A stretch of 47,958 nucleotides of DNA from a virus: IMG/VR virus record IMGVR_UViG_3300031787_000197, positions 1 to 47,958 of that record. The stretch is one strand, 5' to 3'. The notes beneath the pieces are model-generated. The model saw only the letters and a list, made by a program, of their open reading frames with translations. It did not search any database and was not told the DNA's origin. The position numbers were made by a program, and so were the translations under genes. Position 1 is the first letter of the stretch. Every line of letters begins with the position of its first letter. Positions 20,881-30,239 of the stretch are shown here, piece after piece.

Positions 20881-22116
20881 ATGCAGGAGAATCACAGCCT
20901 TTTACATCAGCTTGAACAGATGCTCAGCTGGAAAAAAAGTAAAAGTTTTTATGCCAAAAAACTTAACATAACAGAAGAAGAGGTTGAAGATCTGATAAAA
21001 GAACTAAGAAATAAAGATTCAGTGAGGGATGAGGCAGAAACAGCAGTGTATGTAAGTGCTCTTGAAGAACATGTTGTAGAGGTGAATAATGAGAGAGGTA
21101 CAGTGAAAAGCACTATTGAAACCACCTTTGAACCAAAAGATGATCTTGAGCTGGCTAAGCTTCACAAGATAAACCTTGACAAGTATAAAATCTCCAACTA
21201 TTGGACTAAGCAAAAGTCTAATGGTAAGTTTACATCTTCTGTATTTGCCACTCTTAAAAAATCAGATGATTATACAATAGAAGACTTTGCTGAATTTTTA
21301 CAGAACTACAAACCATCTGATATAATTATTAGAAAAGTGGATGACACTTTTAATAAACCACATGTTGATGTAGAGGTTTCTGTATGTGACTTTCACTTAG
21401 CCAAAAAGACTCTTGAAGGAGAAACTATACAAGACAAGAAGAACCAATATCTGGGAGTGATTGCAGATCTTGTAGAAAGAGTTAGAAATTCATTTGTTAT
21501 AAACAAGATTGTTTTCCCAATATCAAATGACTTTTTCCATACAGACAACTATCATAATCAAACTACAAACGGTACTCCTCAAGATGTTCTTGTAGAATAC
21601 AATCATGAATATGAAGAAGGGTTTGATTTGCTAGTGACATCAATTAACTATTTACAATCTGTAGCTAATAGTGTAGAAGTTATTCTGGTACAGGGAAATC
21701 ATGATAGAACCAAATCATTCTATCTTGCCCACGCACTGGATGTGTTCTTCAGAGAAAATCACAAGGTTGTGTTTCAGAGAGAACATTCAACAACTAAATC
21801 TATTGTATTAGGAAATACATTTATTGGTTACCATCATGGTAATTGTAAAATAGATGACCTTCCTCTTTTATTTGCCACTAACAATAATTCAGCTTGCAGT
21901 TTTGGAAAAGCTGTCTATCGTGAGGTGCACACAGGAGACAAGCATCATTATATGGCAAAAGAGGTGAAAGGTGTGAGAATACAACAAATGCCTAGTTTAT
22001 CAGGAACTGACAGATGGCATTTGGATAATAACTATGTTAATAACATACGAGCAGGAATTGCTCTTATTTACGATCCTATCTATGGAAAGATAGGAGAATT
22101 TGAAAGTAGAATATAA
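20881..22116 (+). CDS. calcineurin-like metallophosphoesterase (411 aa)
   Basis: Residues 1-50 are a helical, HTH-like segment (MLSWKKSKSFYAKKLNITEE). Residues 160-400 carry the metallophosphoesterase motifs: the first metal site CDFH (D170, H172), the second block PISNDFFHTDN (residues 213-223), the GNHD motif (272-275), then GYHHG (317-320; H318/H319) and HTGDKHH (350-356). The second block has SND where the family usually has GD. Such enzymes use two metals to cleave phosphoesters or nucleic acids. It lies in a tail-gene operon behind its own promoter and terminator. Substrate and role in infection are unknown. An enzymatic or virion-associated function are both possible. Confidence 0.8.
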   Translation: MQENHSLLHQLEQMLSWKKSKSFYAKKLNITEEEVEDLIKELRNKDSVRDEAETAVYVSALEEHVVEVNNERGTVKSTIETTFEPKDDLELAKLHKINLDKYKISNYWTKQKSNGKFTSSVFATLKKSDDYTIEDFAEFLQNYKPSDIIIRKVDDTFNKPHVDVEVSVCDFHLAKKTLEGETIQDKKNQYLGVIADLVERVRNSFVINKIVFPISNDFFHTDNYHNQTTNGTPQDVLVEYNHEYEEGFDLLVTSINYLQSVANSVEVILVQGNHDRTKSFYLAHALDVFFRENHKVVFQREHSTTKSIVLGNTFIGYHHGNCKIDDLPLLFATNNNSACSFGKAVYREVHTGDKHHYMAKEVKGVRIQQMPSLSGTDRWHLDNNYVNNIRAGIALIYDPIYGKIGEFESRI

Positions 22117-22121
22117 ATAAT

Positions 22122-22850
22122 ATGTCAACATTAAGAAAGCTAGTTTCGGATGTACGTAGTATGCACAAGTTGCTTTCTACAGACTCTCTTATTACAGATA
22201 GGGTGATTGCTTCTGAGATCAGAAACAACTCTCTTATGTTAATCAAAAGAGAGACTAATCTCAGAAAACTTTGGGCAACTGATACATTGTTTACCACCAT
22301 TCCTTGTTTAGAGATGGTGGAAGTTCCTATTTCTGAATGTTGTGAATATGCAGACGAATGCACTGTTGCCAGAAGTAAATATAAACTTCCTCGTATATCT
22401 GAAGGAAACTATCAATATGTCATCCAAGGTGTTTATTCCATAAACGCTATGGGAGGAAAAGGAAAGAAGTTAAAAGAGATTACAATCAACAGATATGTAA
22501 ATCTCCTCAAGCTTCCCATCATCAAGAAAGAAGAATACTACTGGATTGTAAATGGATATCTTTATGTAAGCAACCCTCTTCTTCAATCAATCAGGGTGGC
22601 TGCATTATTTGAAGAAGATGTTCCTAATGAGATTATGTATCCTGAATGTGGATGTGGTTCACCAGAAACTCCAGTGGAAGAAATTTGTAAAAATCCATTA
22701 GATAAAGAATTTTACCTGCCAGGCTATCTAGAAAAACAAGTTTTAGAACTTGCTTCTCAAAAACTACTTGCAACATATTTCAGAATAAAAACTGATATGA
22801 CAGATGATGGTATAGATGGTCAGGCACCAAATGCAAAACCAACAAGTTAA
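22122..22850 (+). CDS. conserved tail/ring structural protein (242 aa)
   Basis: The protein starts with helices (MSTLRKLVSDVRSMHKLLST; LMLIKRETNLRKLWATDTLF), then has the Cys-containing segment ISECCEYADECTVARSKYKL, a beta-rich middle (ITINRYVNLLKLPIIKKEEY; WIVNGYLYVSNPLLQSIRVA) and a helix LEKQVLELASQKLLATYFRI. This arrangement and its slot between the phosphoesterase and IHF-like genes fit a conserved crAss-like structural protein, perhaps a ring or hub component of the neck. I cannot name the exact ring. It starts 5 bp after the phosphoesterase stop and overlaps the next gene. Confidence 0.6.
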   Translation: MSTLRKLVSDVRSMHKLLSTDSLITDRVIASEIRNNSLMLIKRETNLRKLWATDTLFTTIPCLEMVEVPISECCEYADECTVARSKYKLPRISEGNYQYVIQGVYSINAMGGKGKKLKEITINRYVNLLKLPIIKKEEYYWIVNGYLYVSNPLLQSIRVAALFEEDVPNEIMYPECGCGSPETPVEEICKNPLDKEFYLPGYLEKQVLELASQKLLATYFRIKTDMTDDGIDGQAPNAKPTS

Positions 22851-23328
22851 CGTGAGAACCAAAGTTGATTGGAGAAGCGCAAGTAAAGACAATTACAACC
22901 AATTTTGTAAAAAACACCCCTCAATAAAACTATCGTTTAATGAGTGGAGGAACATTATTCACATCTACATAGAGTCTTACAAAGAGTATATTCTTGAGAC
23001 AGGAGAGAAAGCTAGGCTTCCTTATGGGTTTGGCGAGTTCTCTATAAACAAGAAAAAAAGAAGAAAGATAAAAGGTGTGGATGGTAAAGAGTTTATTAAC
23101 CTGCCTGTAGATTGGAAAAAAACTAAAGAAAAAGGTAAAATCATCTACAATTTCAACTACCACACAGAAGGATATTTTTTTGGCTGGATGTGGTTTAAGG
23201 ATTCAGCAAGATTTAAGTTTGCTGATCTTTGGTACTTCAAAACTTCAAGACTTACAGCAAGATTGCTTTCTCACTATATAAAAGTGAACGATAAATACCA
23301 ACACATTTATCACACCTGGAAAAATTAA
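22831..23328 (+). CDS. IHF-like protein in tail module (165 aa)
   Basis: I choose the ATG at 22831 over 22816. Both overlap the upstream stop, and the later one gives a cleaner N-terminus (MQNQQVNVRTKVDWRSASKD). The core resembles HU/IHF: a helix FNEWRNIIHIYIESYKEYIL, then ETGEKARLPYGFGEFSINKK, where YGFGEFSI is the equivalent of the GFG strand. A Lys-rich region KKKRRKIKGVD follows, and a C-terminal extension rich in aromatic residues (GYFFGWMWFKDSARFKFADL) replaces the usual arm. IHF-like proteins in this position are conserved in crAss-like phages and are probably structural in the virion. Confidence 0.65.
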   Translation: MQNQQVNVRTKVDWRSASKDNYNQFCKKHPSIKLSFNEWRNIIHIYIESYKEYILETGEKARLPYGFGEFSINKKKRRKIKGVDGKEFINLPVDWKKTKEKGKIIYNFNYHTEGYFFGWMWFKDSARFKFADLWYFKTSRLTARLLSHYIKVNDKYQHIYHTWKN

Positions 23329-23332
23329 TTAA

Positions 23333-24298
23333 ATGTCATACTATTACAGATATAATTTTACCTCTCCTGAAATTGTCTATTCCACTGTAAAAGAAGAGCT
23401 TAAGAGCTATTTTGATACAGGAGCTGTAGATGATCTCCTCTTTCCCACCTATTTAGATAAGTGTTTAAGGAAACTTGGAAGAGCCACTTATGTTATAAGT
23501 GAAGCAGCATTATATGTTGAAGATTTTCAAGCCAGACTTCCAGACAACTTTTTTGCTGTTAGAGAAGCTTGGTTTTGTACAGATGTAAATGGATTTCCTT
23601 ATCAAAGTGCAAATTCATTCTATTCTCAAGCAGCTTCTGAAACAACTATTCAAGTGAGTCCTGTTATAACTAATCAGGTGCCTTGTAACAGTAATTGTCC
23701 TCCAGATAGCTGTACATGCATGCCAGATATTATACAGGCTGTTTACAAGACAAATAATCAATCAGCAGTTTCTTACAGAAAACAATATCTCCTTAAACCA
23801 GGAAATATTTCTGTTAGAAGACACTGTGATGTTTCCTATACAAATGATTGGGAGCTCTATCAAGAATCTCCTCCAACAAATCAGTTCACTCCTGCATCAT
23901 CAAGTTATGATTCTTTTGATATCAGGGATAATAAATTTGTAACAAATTTTAGAAATGGACTGGTTCATTTGGTTTTCTATGCTACAGATTATGATGAAAT
24001 GGGAAATCAACTGATTCCTGACAACTATCGTATAAGAGAATATGTTGAAGCTTTCATCAAGTATAAAGTGTTTGAAACTCTTACGAATCAAACAAATGAT
24101 GAAACCTTCAATCAACTTCAGACAAAATTGGTTTATTACAAGCAACTTGCTGATGAGGCGTTTATAATGGCAGACATCGAAATCAAGAAACAAGATGCAT
24201 ACGCTAAACAAAGAAGGATAAAGAACGATTTGAACAGATTTAACATGTACGAACTTCCTAATAGAGTAAACAGATATGGCTGGAGACGAAATAATTAA
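23333..24298 (+). CDS. ring / tail-tubular protein, P22 gp4-like (321 aa)
   Basis: It fits the crAss-like tail-tubular family that is distantly related to P22 gp4. The N-terminus has SPEIVYSTVKEELKSYFDTG, then the conserved DKCLRKLGRATYVISEAALY and VEDFQARLPDNFFAVREAW. A Cys-rich insertion (CNSNCPPDSCTCMP) follows, then NISVRRHCDVSYTNDW and a helical C-terminus (YREYVEAFIKYKVFETLTN-like) ending NRVNRYGWRRNN. It likely forms the ring between portal and muzzle. The gene overlaps the 24276 start by 23 bp, so the two structural genes are coupled. Confidence 0.75.
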   Translation: MSYYYRYNFTSPEIVYSTVKEELKSYFDTGAVDDLLFPTYLDKCLRKLGRATYVISEAALYVEDFQARLPDNFFAVREAWFCTDVNGFPYQSANSFYSQAASETTIQVSPVITNQVPCNSNCPPDSCTCMPDIIQAVYKTNNQSAVSYRKQYLLKPGNISVRRHCDVSYTNDWELYQESPPTNQFTPASSSYDSFDIRDNKFVTNFRNGLVHLVFYATDYDEMGNQLIPDNYRIREYVEAFIKYKVFETLTNQTNDETFNQLQTKLVYYKQLADEAFIMADIEIKKQDAYAKQRRIKNDLNRFNMYELPNRVNRYGWRRNN

Positions 24299-27200
24299 GA
24301 AAATAAAAGATTTAGTTAGTCCTAGTGCAGATGCTATAAACATCAACCACAACACTGGTTCAATTGGGCTGAACATGGATCAATCTGTAAATCAGATTGC
24401 AAAAGGTTCTCTCACATATGCATTGAATGCTGCTGTTGAAAACTTTGACGATAATTCTATTTCCTATCAGAACGAACCTGGTAATGAACTTTGTGTTTCA
24501 TTTCCTGAAGGGTACGTTTTGATAGGAAAACATTTTATACAGGAACAGAACAAGCACATATTTTTTCTTCTCAACACTGAAGAAGGAAAATCTGAAATAG
24601 GATATATGGAAAACAACAATTGTGTTTATGTTCCTTACATAAATGCAGATTGTTTAAACTTTAATATAAACCATCCTATTCACAAAGCTGTTCATAAAAT
24701 AACTAACTGTTTTACAGAAATCTATTGGACAGACGGTATAAATCCAAGAAGATATTTAAACCTCTCAGAACCTCCTTATAAAATAAAACCAAACACTGAT
24801 GTTTGTGATAGAGAGTTTACAACTGAAATAGATTGTAACAAACTGTCTGTTCAACCAAACTTTACAATTCCTCAGATAGAAATTGTAGATGTGGTGAATA
24901 TTGGTAATCTTACAGCTGGCACTTATCAATTTGCTATACAATATTGTGATGTTGCTGGTGATGGATATACATCCTACTACTCAGTTACTAACCCTGTACC
25001 GATAGCAAATAAAAACATCATCACTCCTGATTTTAATTATAATGTAGGGAAATCAATCGTAGTTAATATAAATAACATTGATACCACTGGTTATTTTAAA
25101 TATTTCAACGTTGCTGTAATAAAAACAGTGAACGCAATTACATCAGTGGAATTGATTGGTACATATTTCATTGATGATTCTGTAAAGGATATCACCTACA
25201 GTGGACAGAATGTTACACAGATACGTCTTACAATAGATGATATATTTGAGAAGTTTCCTTATTACGAAATAGCACAGGATTTAACAACAGCGCAAGATAT
25301 TCTCATCTGGGATAATCTTACATCTATAGATAGAATAAACTATCAGAGAATTGCCAATCAAATTGATTTGAAATGGCAAACCTACAGACTTCCTTCTGAT
25401 GAAGACTATTCGAAAGAGATATATGCAACAAATCTGAGAGGTTATCTTAGGGATGAAGTGTATGCTTTTGAGATAGTTTTTCTTTTAGATAACGGTAAAC
25501 AAACAGATGGTTTTCACATCCCTGGAAGAACTTTATTTCCAGCAGAATCAACACTTCCTGATATTCCAGAAACAAATCCTGATTTCATTGGTGTTCCTGA
25601 TTATGTAGATTCTGGCACAGGAATAGGATATAGTAAGTATTGGAATATTTATAATACAGCCACTGTTATAGGTGCTGCTACAGGTTTTAATATTGGAAAT
25701 GCCACTCCCTATCGATATGGAGAATTTGCTTATTGGGAATCAACAGAGCTCTATCCATGTAATGAGGATGTATGGGGAGAACTTTCTAATCAACCCATCA
25801 GACACCACAAGTTTCCAGATGTTTTAGTTAGCCCCATATTTGAATCTCCCACCTATTCTGTAACAGGAAATATAAATCCTGTTATGCAGAATGATGCTGT
25901 TTTTCCAATAGGTGTTAAGGTGGATGTTGAACAGGTGGCACTTCTTATCGAAACTTCTAGTCTCACCAGAGAACAAAAAGACCAAATTGTTGGATTTAAA
26001 ATTGTTCGTGGTGATAGGAATACAAACAGCTCAATTGTTGCAAAAGGTATTTTAAGGAATGTAGGTAAATATGAAAGAGATGGTACAGAGTACTACTTCC
26101 CCAACTATCCTTATAATGATTTAAGAGAAGATCCTTTTCTTCTTGATAAAAGTAATGGGTTTATCGATGAATGTAAAGAATACACGCTGACATCAACTGC
26201 AAATGAAGTGTATACATATACAGATTGTTTTACAAATACACAAACTTCAGGAAATATTTCTGCAGGACAAACAATTCAGGTGTGTTCTCTTTCAACTCCA
26301 GTAGCTCCTGGTACAGTGACAATAACTCGTGTTACACCAACATCATACAGATTAACTTGTATATCAGGAATTTGTCTTTTCAGGATACAAACTACGCCAA
26401 CAGGACCAGTGAGTGTAATTCAAGTGGTTCAAGGAAACAGCCTCACTATACAATCTTTTTCTCTTCCTGAGGGAATATGTTTAGGTTGTGATTTTGGAAT
26501 TGAGGAAATTAGTAGTAATTCAGTATTAAGTTGCGAACCTGTAAACTTAAAAGCATTTGAATCAGATGCTTCTAAATATAGGCATGTGTTTAATTCTCCA
26601 GAAACATCTTTTGGACAACCTTTTCTTGGAGGTGTATTAAAAATAGAGAATGTTATATTTGGTGCTGGGGAAGGTCATTTTGTAAAAGTGAGAGATAATG
26701 CTAAGTATAAACTGCTTACAAAAGAGGCACAACAAGATGCTCTTGATGCAAGTAAGACAATTGCAGAGATTACAGGAACATTTAATGCATCAGCAATGTT
26801 TGCTGCCTATCAGTCCTATTTAACTATATATGTTAATGGGATTACAAGAAAGAATTATGCATATTCTTATAATTCAAGATTGTCTTATGATTATTCAGCA
26901 GCTGTTCAAAATAATGGATTTAAACAAAGGGAGATTGATAAGTGTCAATATTTATTCCCAGGAGTACAATCTGTTGGGGATGATTTAAATATTAATAACT
27001 GGAACAGAGAATCTTCTGTTTACATTAAAACTGTTGATTCAAGAAAATCAACACCAATATCTCCACTTGTCTATCCAAATAGAGTACCAAGTTTATTGAT
27101 AGGCGGTGTGTTTTCAGCAATAACTGATGAAACAAGATTTGTTGCATCAAGTGTACCTTCTAATACAGGAGGACTGGTAAGTATATGTAACGAACCAGAA

Positions 27201-29348
27201 AAACTGTTTAAAATAAAAGGTGTATCGTATTATGGGTCTTTGAAGAATGTTTTCCCTAATCAATGGGGACAAATATATTCATATAACACAATTGATACAG
27301 GATATCAAGAACTTATTGATAAACCTTCTTCTACAAGTGGTGTTGTCTTTGGAGGTGATACATTTATTAGCAGATTTGCGTTTAAAACAAAGCTTCCATT
27401 CTTTATTGATAATCGTGTAGGTGCACCTGATGATAGTGATATATTCTACGATGAGATTGGTAATGTTGCCTACCCAAAATACTGGCACTCAGCAAGATCT
27501 GTTCTTTCTGATTATATTTACAGTGTAGGAGGACCCACTGAATACTTAACAAATATTATTTCTTATAAGGCACACAATTTTGATTGTCCTAACAGTCAAC
27601 TACCTGCACCTGACCCAACAGCCACTCCTCCTGTTGTAAACCCAAATAGAACTTTCTATGATGGAAAGTTTTACTTGTTTGCATACGGAATACCAAATTT
27701 CTATTGTGAGTCTAGTGTGAATGTTGATTTAAGACAGGCGTTTAATAATAGAGAAGGTGATTTCTGGCCAAGGGTGAGTTCTGGTATTCCTGATGACTGG
27801 TTTCAGGAAAGGTTTGTTTCTATAGCAAACGATAATACATATTATTACAATTCTACATTCTCAAAACAAAACAAAGAGAATTTCTTCAGTCATCTTCCTT
27901 TAGATTGGAGAGAGCAATTGTGTTATACAAACTTTCCTTTCAGAGCTATTTATTCTGACACACAGCAAAGTTTTACAGACAACAGGATTAATAATTGGTT
28001 GATATACAGACCAATAAGCTCTTTTGACTTCCCTCAGAACTATGGAGATCTTATTTCTTTAGATGGTATTCAGAATAAAGCTGTATTAGCTAGATTTGAA
28101 AATAAATCTCTTCTCTACAACACTATGCTCACCATCAATACAAGCAACCCTCAAGCTGCTTATATTGGTAATGATACACTTTTCAAAGCTGCTCCTCCAA
28201 TTGATTTTGCGGAAACAGACCTTGGATATGTAGGAAGTCAGAACAAGATGCTCTTGAAGATTCCACAAGGACAGGTGACTGTTGATGCTAAAAGAGGTCA
28301 GATATTTGTAATATCTGGAAATCAAGCAACAGATTTATGTGCCCCTGGTTCAGGGATGAACAGGTTCTTCACAGATCATTTGGCTTTTGAAATCCTTAGA
28401 TATTTTCCAAATGTAAATACAGACAATCATTTCAATGGAATAGGATTACATGGAGTGTATGATAGTAAGTTTGATAGGATAATCATCACAAAGCTTGACT
28501 ACATCCCTCTGAATAAAGATATAAAATACGATGCTGATCTCCAAGAGTTTTACATAGAAGAAACTAATAATGACACTGTAGTGAGAAATACAGTGAGATT
28601 AACAGATCGTGAATACTTCTGTAATAAATCATGGTCTCTTTCTTACAATTTTGTAACAAGGGCTTGGGTTAGTTTTCACAGTTACATTCCTAATTGGTAC
28701 ATAGCTGAGAATAACTTTTTCTATTCTGGTATAAATGATTGTTGTACTGATTTTGAGGCAATTGTAGCAGTTCCAGTGGAAGAAACTACAACTACTACCA
28801 CCACTACAATTACACCAACTACAACAACCACAACAACATTAGAACCTACAACAACCACCACTACTACAACAGGAGAGCCCACCACCACTACAACAACTAC
28901 AACAATCTTCCAATGTGACTGTCATCAAGGATTTGTTAATGTCATTGATTATTACACTTATCAAAATTGTGAAGGTGTTATTGTTCAAGGGTTTGATAAC
29001 TATGGAGCAGTTGTTTGTTACAACATCTATTCTCCAACAATTGGAATAGCTGATTTAGGTGAGTCACCTTTGTGTCTATGTCCAGGTGAAACTACTTCTA
29101 CAACCACTTCTACCACTACAGTTATTCCATCTGTTGTTTATGAAGCAAGTAAATATGTATGTGGAAGTTGTATATTAGATGCAAGTAGTGTTTTGGTATC
29201 ATCACCTCACTCATTGACTATTGGTCAGTTCTACTTAGGTGATGATGGTTTCACTTATGAAATAGTAGGAACTACAATAGGTGTTCCAAGTGCAAATATT
29301 CCTAACAATATTCCTTCGGGAACTTGTGGAGGGGTGAGTTGTTCTTAA
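24276..29348 (+). CDS. tail stabilisation / muzzle protein (1690 aa)
   Basis: A very large beta-rich structural protein of the P22 gp10 type (crAss-like muzzle). The N-terminus holds the family hallmark SIGLNMDQSVNQIAKGSLTY and ALNAAVENFDDNSISYQNEP, then long WD-like repeats around the phrase TDGINPRRYLNL. Near residues 635-745 an extra beta domain (YTYTDCFTNTQTSGNISAGQ; VCSLSTPVAPGTVTITRVTP) is inserted. The C-terminus has a long Thr-rich linker (about residues 1500-1545), a Cys-rich module (CDCHQGFVNVIDYYTYQNCE), a second short Thr run (about 1605-1616) and a final module ending in GTCGGVSCS. It stabilises the head-tail channel. The extra modules may carry host-binding or surface-exposed functions. 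Confidence 0.8.
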   Translation: MAGDEIIKKIKDLVSPSADAININHNTGSIGLNMDQSVNQIAKGSLTYALNAAVENFDDNSISYQNEPGNELCVSFPEGYVLIGKHFIQEQNKHIFFLLNTEEGKSEIGYMENNNCVYVPYINADCLNFNINHPIHKAVHKITNCFTEIYWTDGINPRRYLNLSEPPYKIKPNTDVCDREFTTEIDCNKLSVQPNFTIPQIEIVDVVNIGNLTAGTYQFAIQYCDVAGDGYTSYYSVTNPVPIANKNIITPDFNYNVGKSIVVNINNIDTTGYFKYFNVAVIKTVNAITSVELIGTYFIDDSVKDITYSGQNVTQIRLTIDDIFEKFPYYEIAQDLTTAQDILIWDNLTSIDRINYQRIANQIDLKWQTYRLPSDEDYSKEIYATNLRGYLRDEVYAFEIVFLLDNGKQTDGFHIPGRTLFPAESTLPDIPETNPDFIGVPDYVDSGTGIGYSKYWNIYNTATVIGAATGFNIGNATPYRYGEFAYWESTELYPCNEDVWGELSNQPIRHHKFPDVLVSPIFESPTYSVTGNINPVMQNDAVFPIGVKVDVEQVALLIETSSLTREQKDQIVGFKIVRGDRNTNSSIVAKGILRNVGKYERDGTEYYFPNYPYNDLREDPFLLDKSNGFIDECKEYTLTSTANEVYTYTDCFTNTQTSGNISAGQTIQVCSLSTPVAPGTVTITRVTPTSYRLTCISGICLFRIQTTPTGPVSVIQVVQGNSLTIQSFSLPEGICLGCDFGIEEISSNSVLSCEPVNLKAFESDASKYRHVFNSPETSFGQPFLGGVLKIENVIFGAGEGHFVKVRDNAKYKLLTKEAQQDALDASKTIAEITGTFNASAMFAAYQSYLTIYVNGITRKNYAYSYNSRLSYDYSAAVQNNGFKQREIDKCQYLFPGVQSVGDDLNINNWNRESSVYIKTVDSRKSTPISPLVYPNRVPSLLIGGVFSAITDETRFVASSVPSNTGGLVSICNEPEKLFKIKGVSYYGSLKNVFPNQWGQIYSYNTIDTGYQELIDKPSSTSGVVFGGDTFISRFAFKTKLPFFIDNRVGAPDDSDIFYDEIGNVAYPKYWHSARSVLSDYIYSVGGPTEYLTNIISYKAHNFDCPNSQLPAPDPTATPPVVNPNRTFYDGKFYLFAYGIPNFYCESSVNVDLRQAFNNREGDFWPRVSSGIPDDWFQERFVSIANDNTYYYNSTFSKQNKENFFSHLPLDWREQLCYTNFPFRAIYSDTQQSFTDNRINNWLIYRPISSFDFPQNYGDLISLDGIQNKAVLARFENKSLLYNTMLTINTSNPQAAYIGNDTLFKAAPPIDFAETDLGYVGSQNKMLLKIPQGQVTVDAKRGQIFVISGNQATDLCAPGSGMNRFFTDHLAFEILRYFPNVNTDNHFNGIGLHGVYDSKFDRIIITKLDYIPLNKDIKYDADLQEFYIEETNNDTVVRNTVRLTDREYFCNKSWSLSYNFVTRAWVSFHSYIPNWYIAENNFFYSGINDCCTDFEAIVAVPVEETTTTTTTTITPTTTTTTTLEPTTTTTTTTGEPTTTTTTTTIFQCDCHQGFVNVIDYYTYQNCEGVIVQGFDNYGAVVCYNIYSPTIGIADLGESPLCLCPGETTSTTTSTTTVIPSVVYEASKYVCGSCILDASSVLVSSPHSLTIGQFYLGDDGFTYEIVGTTIGVPSANIPNNIPSGTCGGVSCS

Positions 29349-29372
29349 ATGTAAAAGTGATTGAAGAAAATT

Positions 29373-30239
29373 ATGTCAAAAACTATTATTATAAAACTTG
29401 TAAAAGCCTCTCCTAAAAGTGGTCCATTCAACATAAAGGATGGGTTTGGAAATGTGTTAGGTGAGAATGTTCCTATTGAGAGTCTCATTAGTGGGGTGGT
29501 TTACACAGTGTATGATGCAGTTAATGTTGTCACTCTTGAATCTCTTGGAAAATGCAAGAAAACAATTAGTTTTGGAATAACCACTCTCACACCATCAGAA
29601 CAGGCAAGATTGGACTTTGTAGAAACCAACACTGCATGTTTGTGGAAGCATTTGACAAATGTTGTAAATTATAATTACTTCTATGGAAATGTAGAACCGT
29701 ATATTATAGAATATCCATTTGCCTATCAATACCACGATGAGATTCTTCAATCTGTTAAAGACTATACAAAAGCATTCCAATACTTTACATCAAATCTAGG
29801 AGTTTTTGATAACAACGATAAGATACAAGTGGATGATTTATGGTTCAACAAGGCTGTATTATATAATGGACAACAATCAACTGGTATATTAGAGCTTGCT
29901 CCAAAACCAGTGAATAATCTTAAAGATTACATGAAATATCCAATATACAGCACTGACAGTAAAACCATAACATTCACAAAGAGCGATAGTTTCTACCAGT
30001 ATAACACATTCTGGTCTCTGGTGAAAGATAAACGATCTCCATTATTTCTTGCCACTTGTGAAAGTTTATCTTTTGATAAAGTGGTAAATCAGGCAAATAT
30101 GGATTACAACAAACGTTCTTTTAAGAAAGAACCTCTTAGAGCTAAGGATTTGAAAGTGAGACACATCTTAGACAATCGTTCAGATGTTCATTTAGTGAGC
30201 CAATTTATTATTACACAATCTCAAGTTTCTTATAAGTAA
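29373..30239 (+). CDS. conserved crAss-like virion protein (288 aa)
   Basis: I start at ATG 29373 (MSKTIIIKLVKASPKSGPFN), not at an in-frame TTG at 29361. The N-terminal 85 residues look beta-rich, and a predominantly helical domain follows (QARLDFVETNTACLWKHLTN). The region FWSLVKDKRSPLFLATCESL then SFDKVVNQANMDYNKRSFKK is conserved-looking and matches, from memory, a protein that follows the muzzle gene in crAss-like phages. It has no signal peptide. The exact role is unknown. It starts 25 bp after the muzzle stop and is followed at once by the next gene (overlap of one base). Confidence 0.6.
   Translation: MSKTIIIKLVKASPKSGPFNIKDGFGNVLGENVPIESLISGVVYTVYDAVNVVTLESLGKCKKTISFGITTLTPSEQARLDFVETNTACLWKHLTNVVNYNYFYGNVEPYIIEYPFAYQYHDEILQSVKDYTKAFQYFTSNLGVFDNNDKIQVDDLWFNKAVLYNGQQSTGILELAPKPVNNLKDYMKYPIYSTDSKTITFTKSDSFYQYNTFWSLVKDKRSPLFLATCESLSFDKVVNQANMDYNKRSFKKEPLRAKDLKVRHILDNRSDVHLVSQFIITQSQVSYK

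Noticed and set aside
23900-24376. Minus-strand ORF of 158 aa, hydrophobic
   Set aside because: Antisense across two overlapping structural genes that are well supported.
28780-28910. Second repeat-rich stretch as a satellite or array
   Set aside because: Same explanation: in-frame Thr-rich linker of the muzzle protein.
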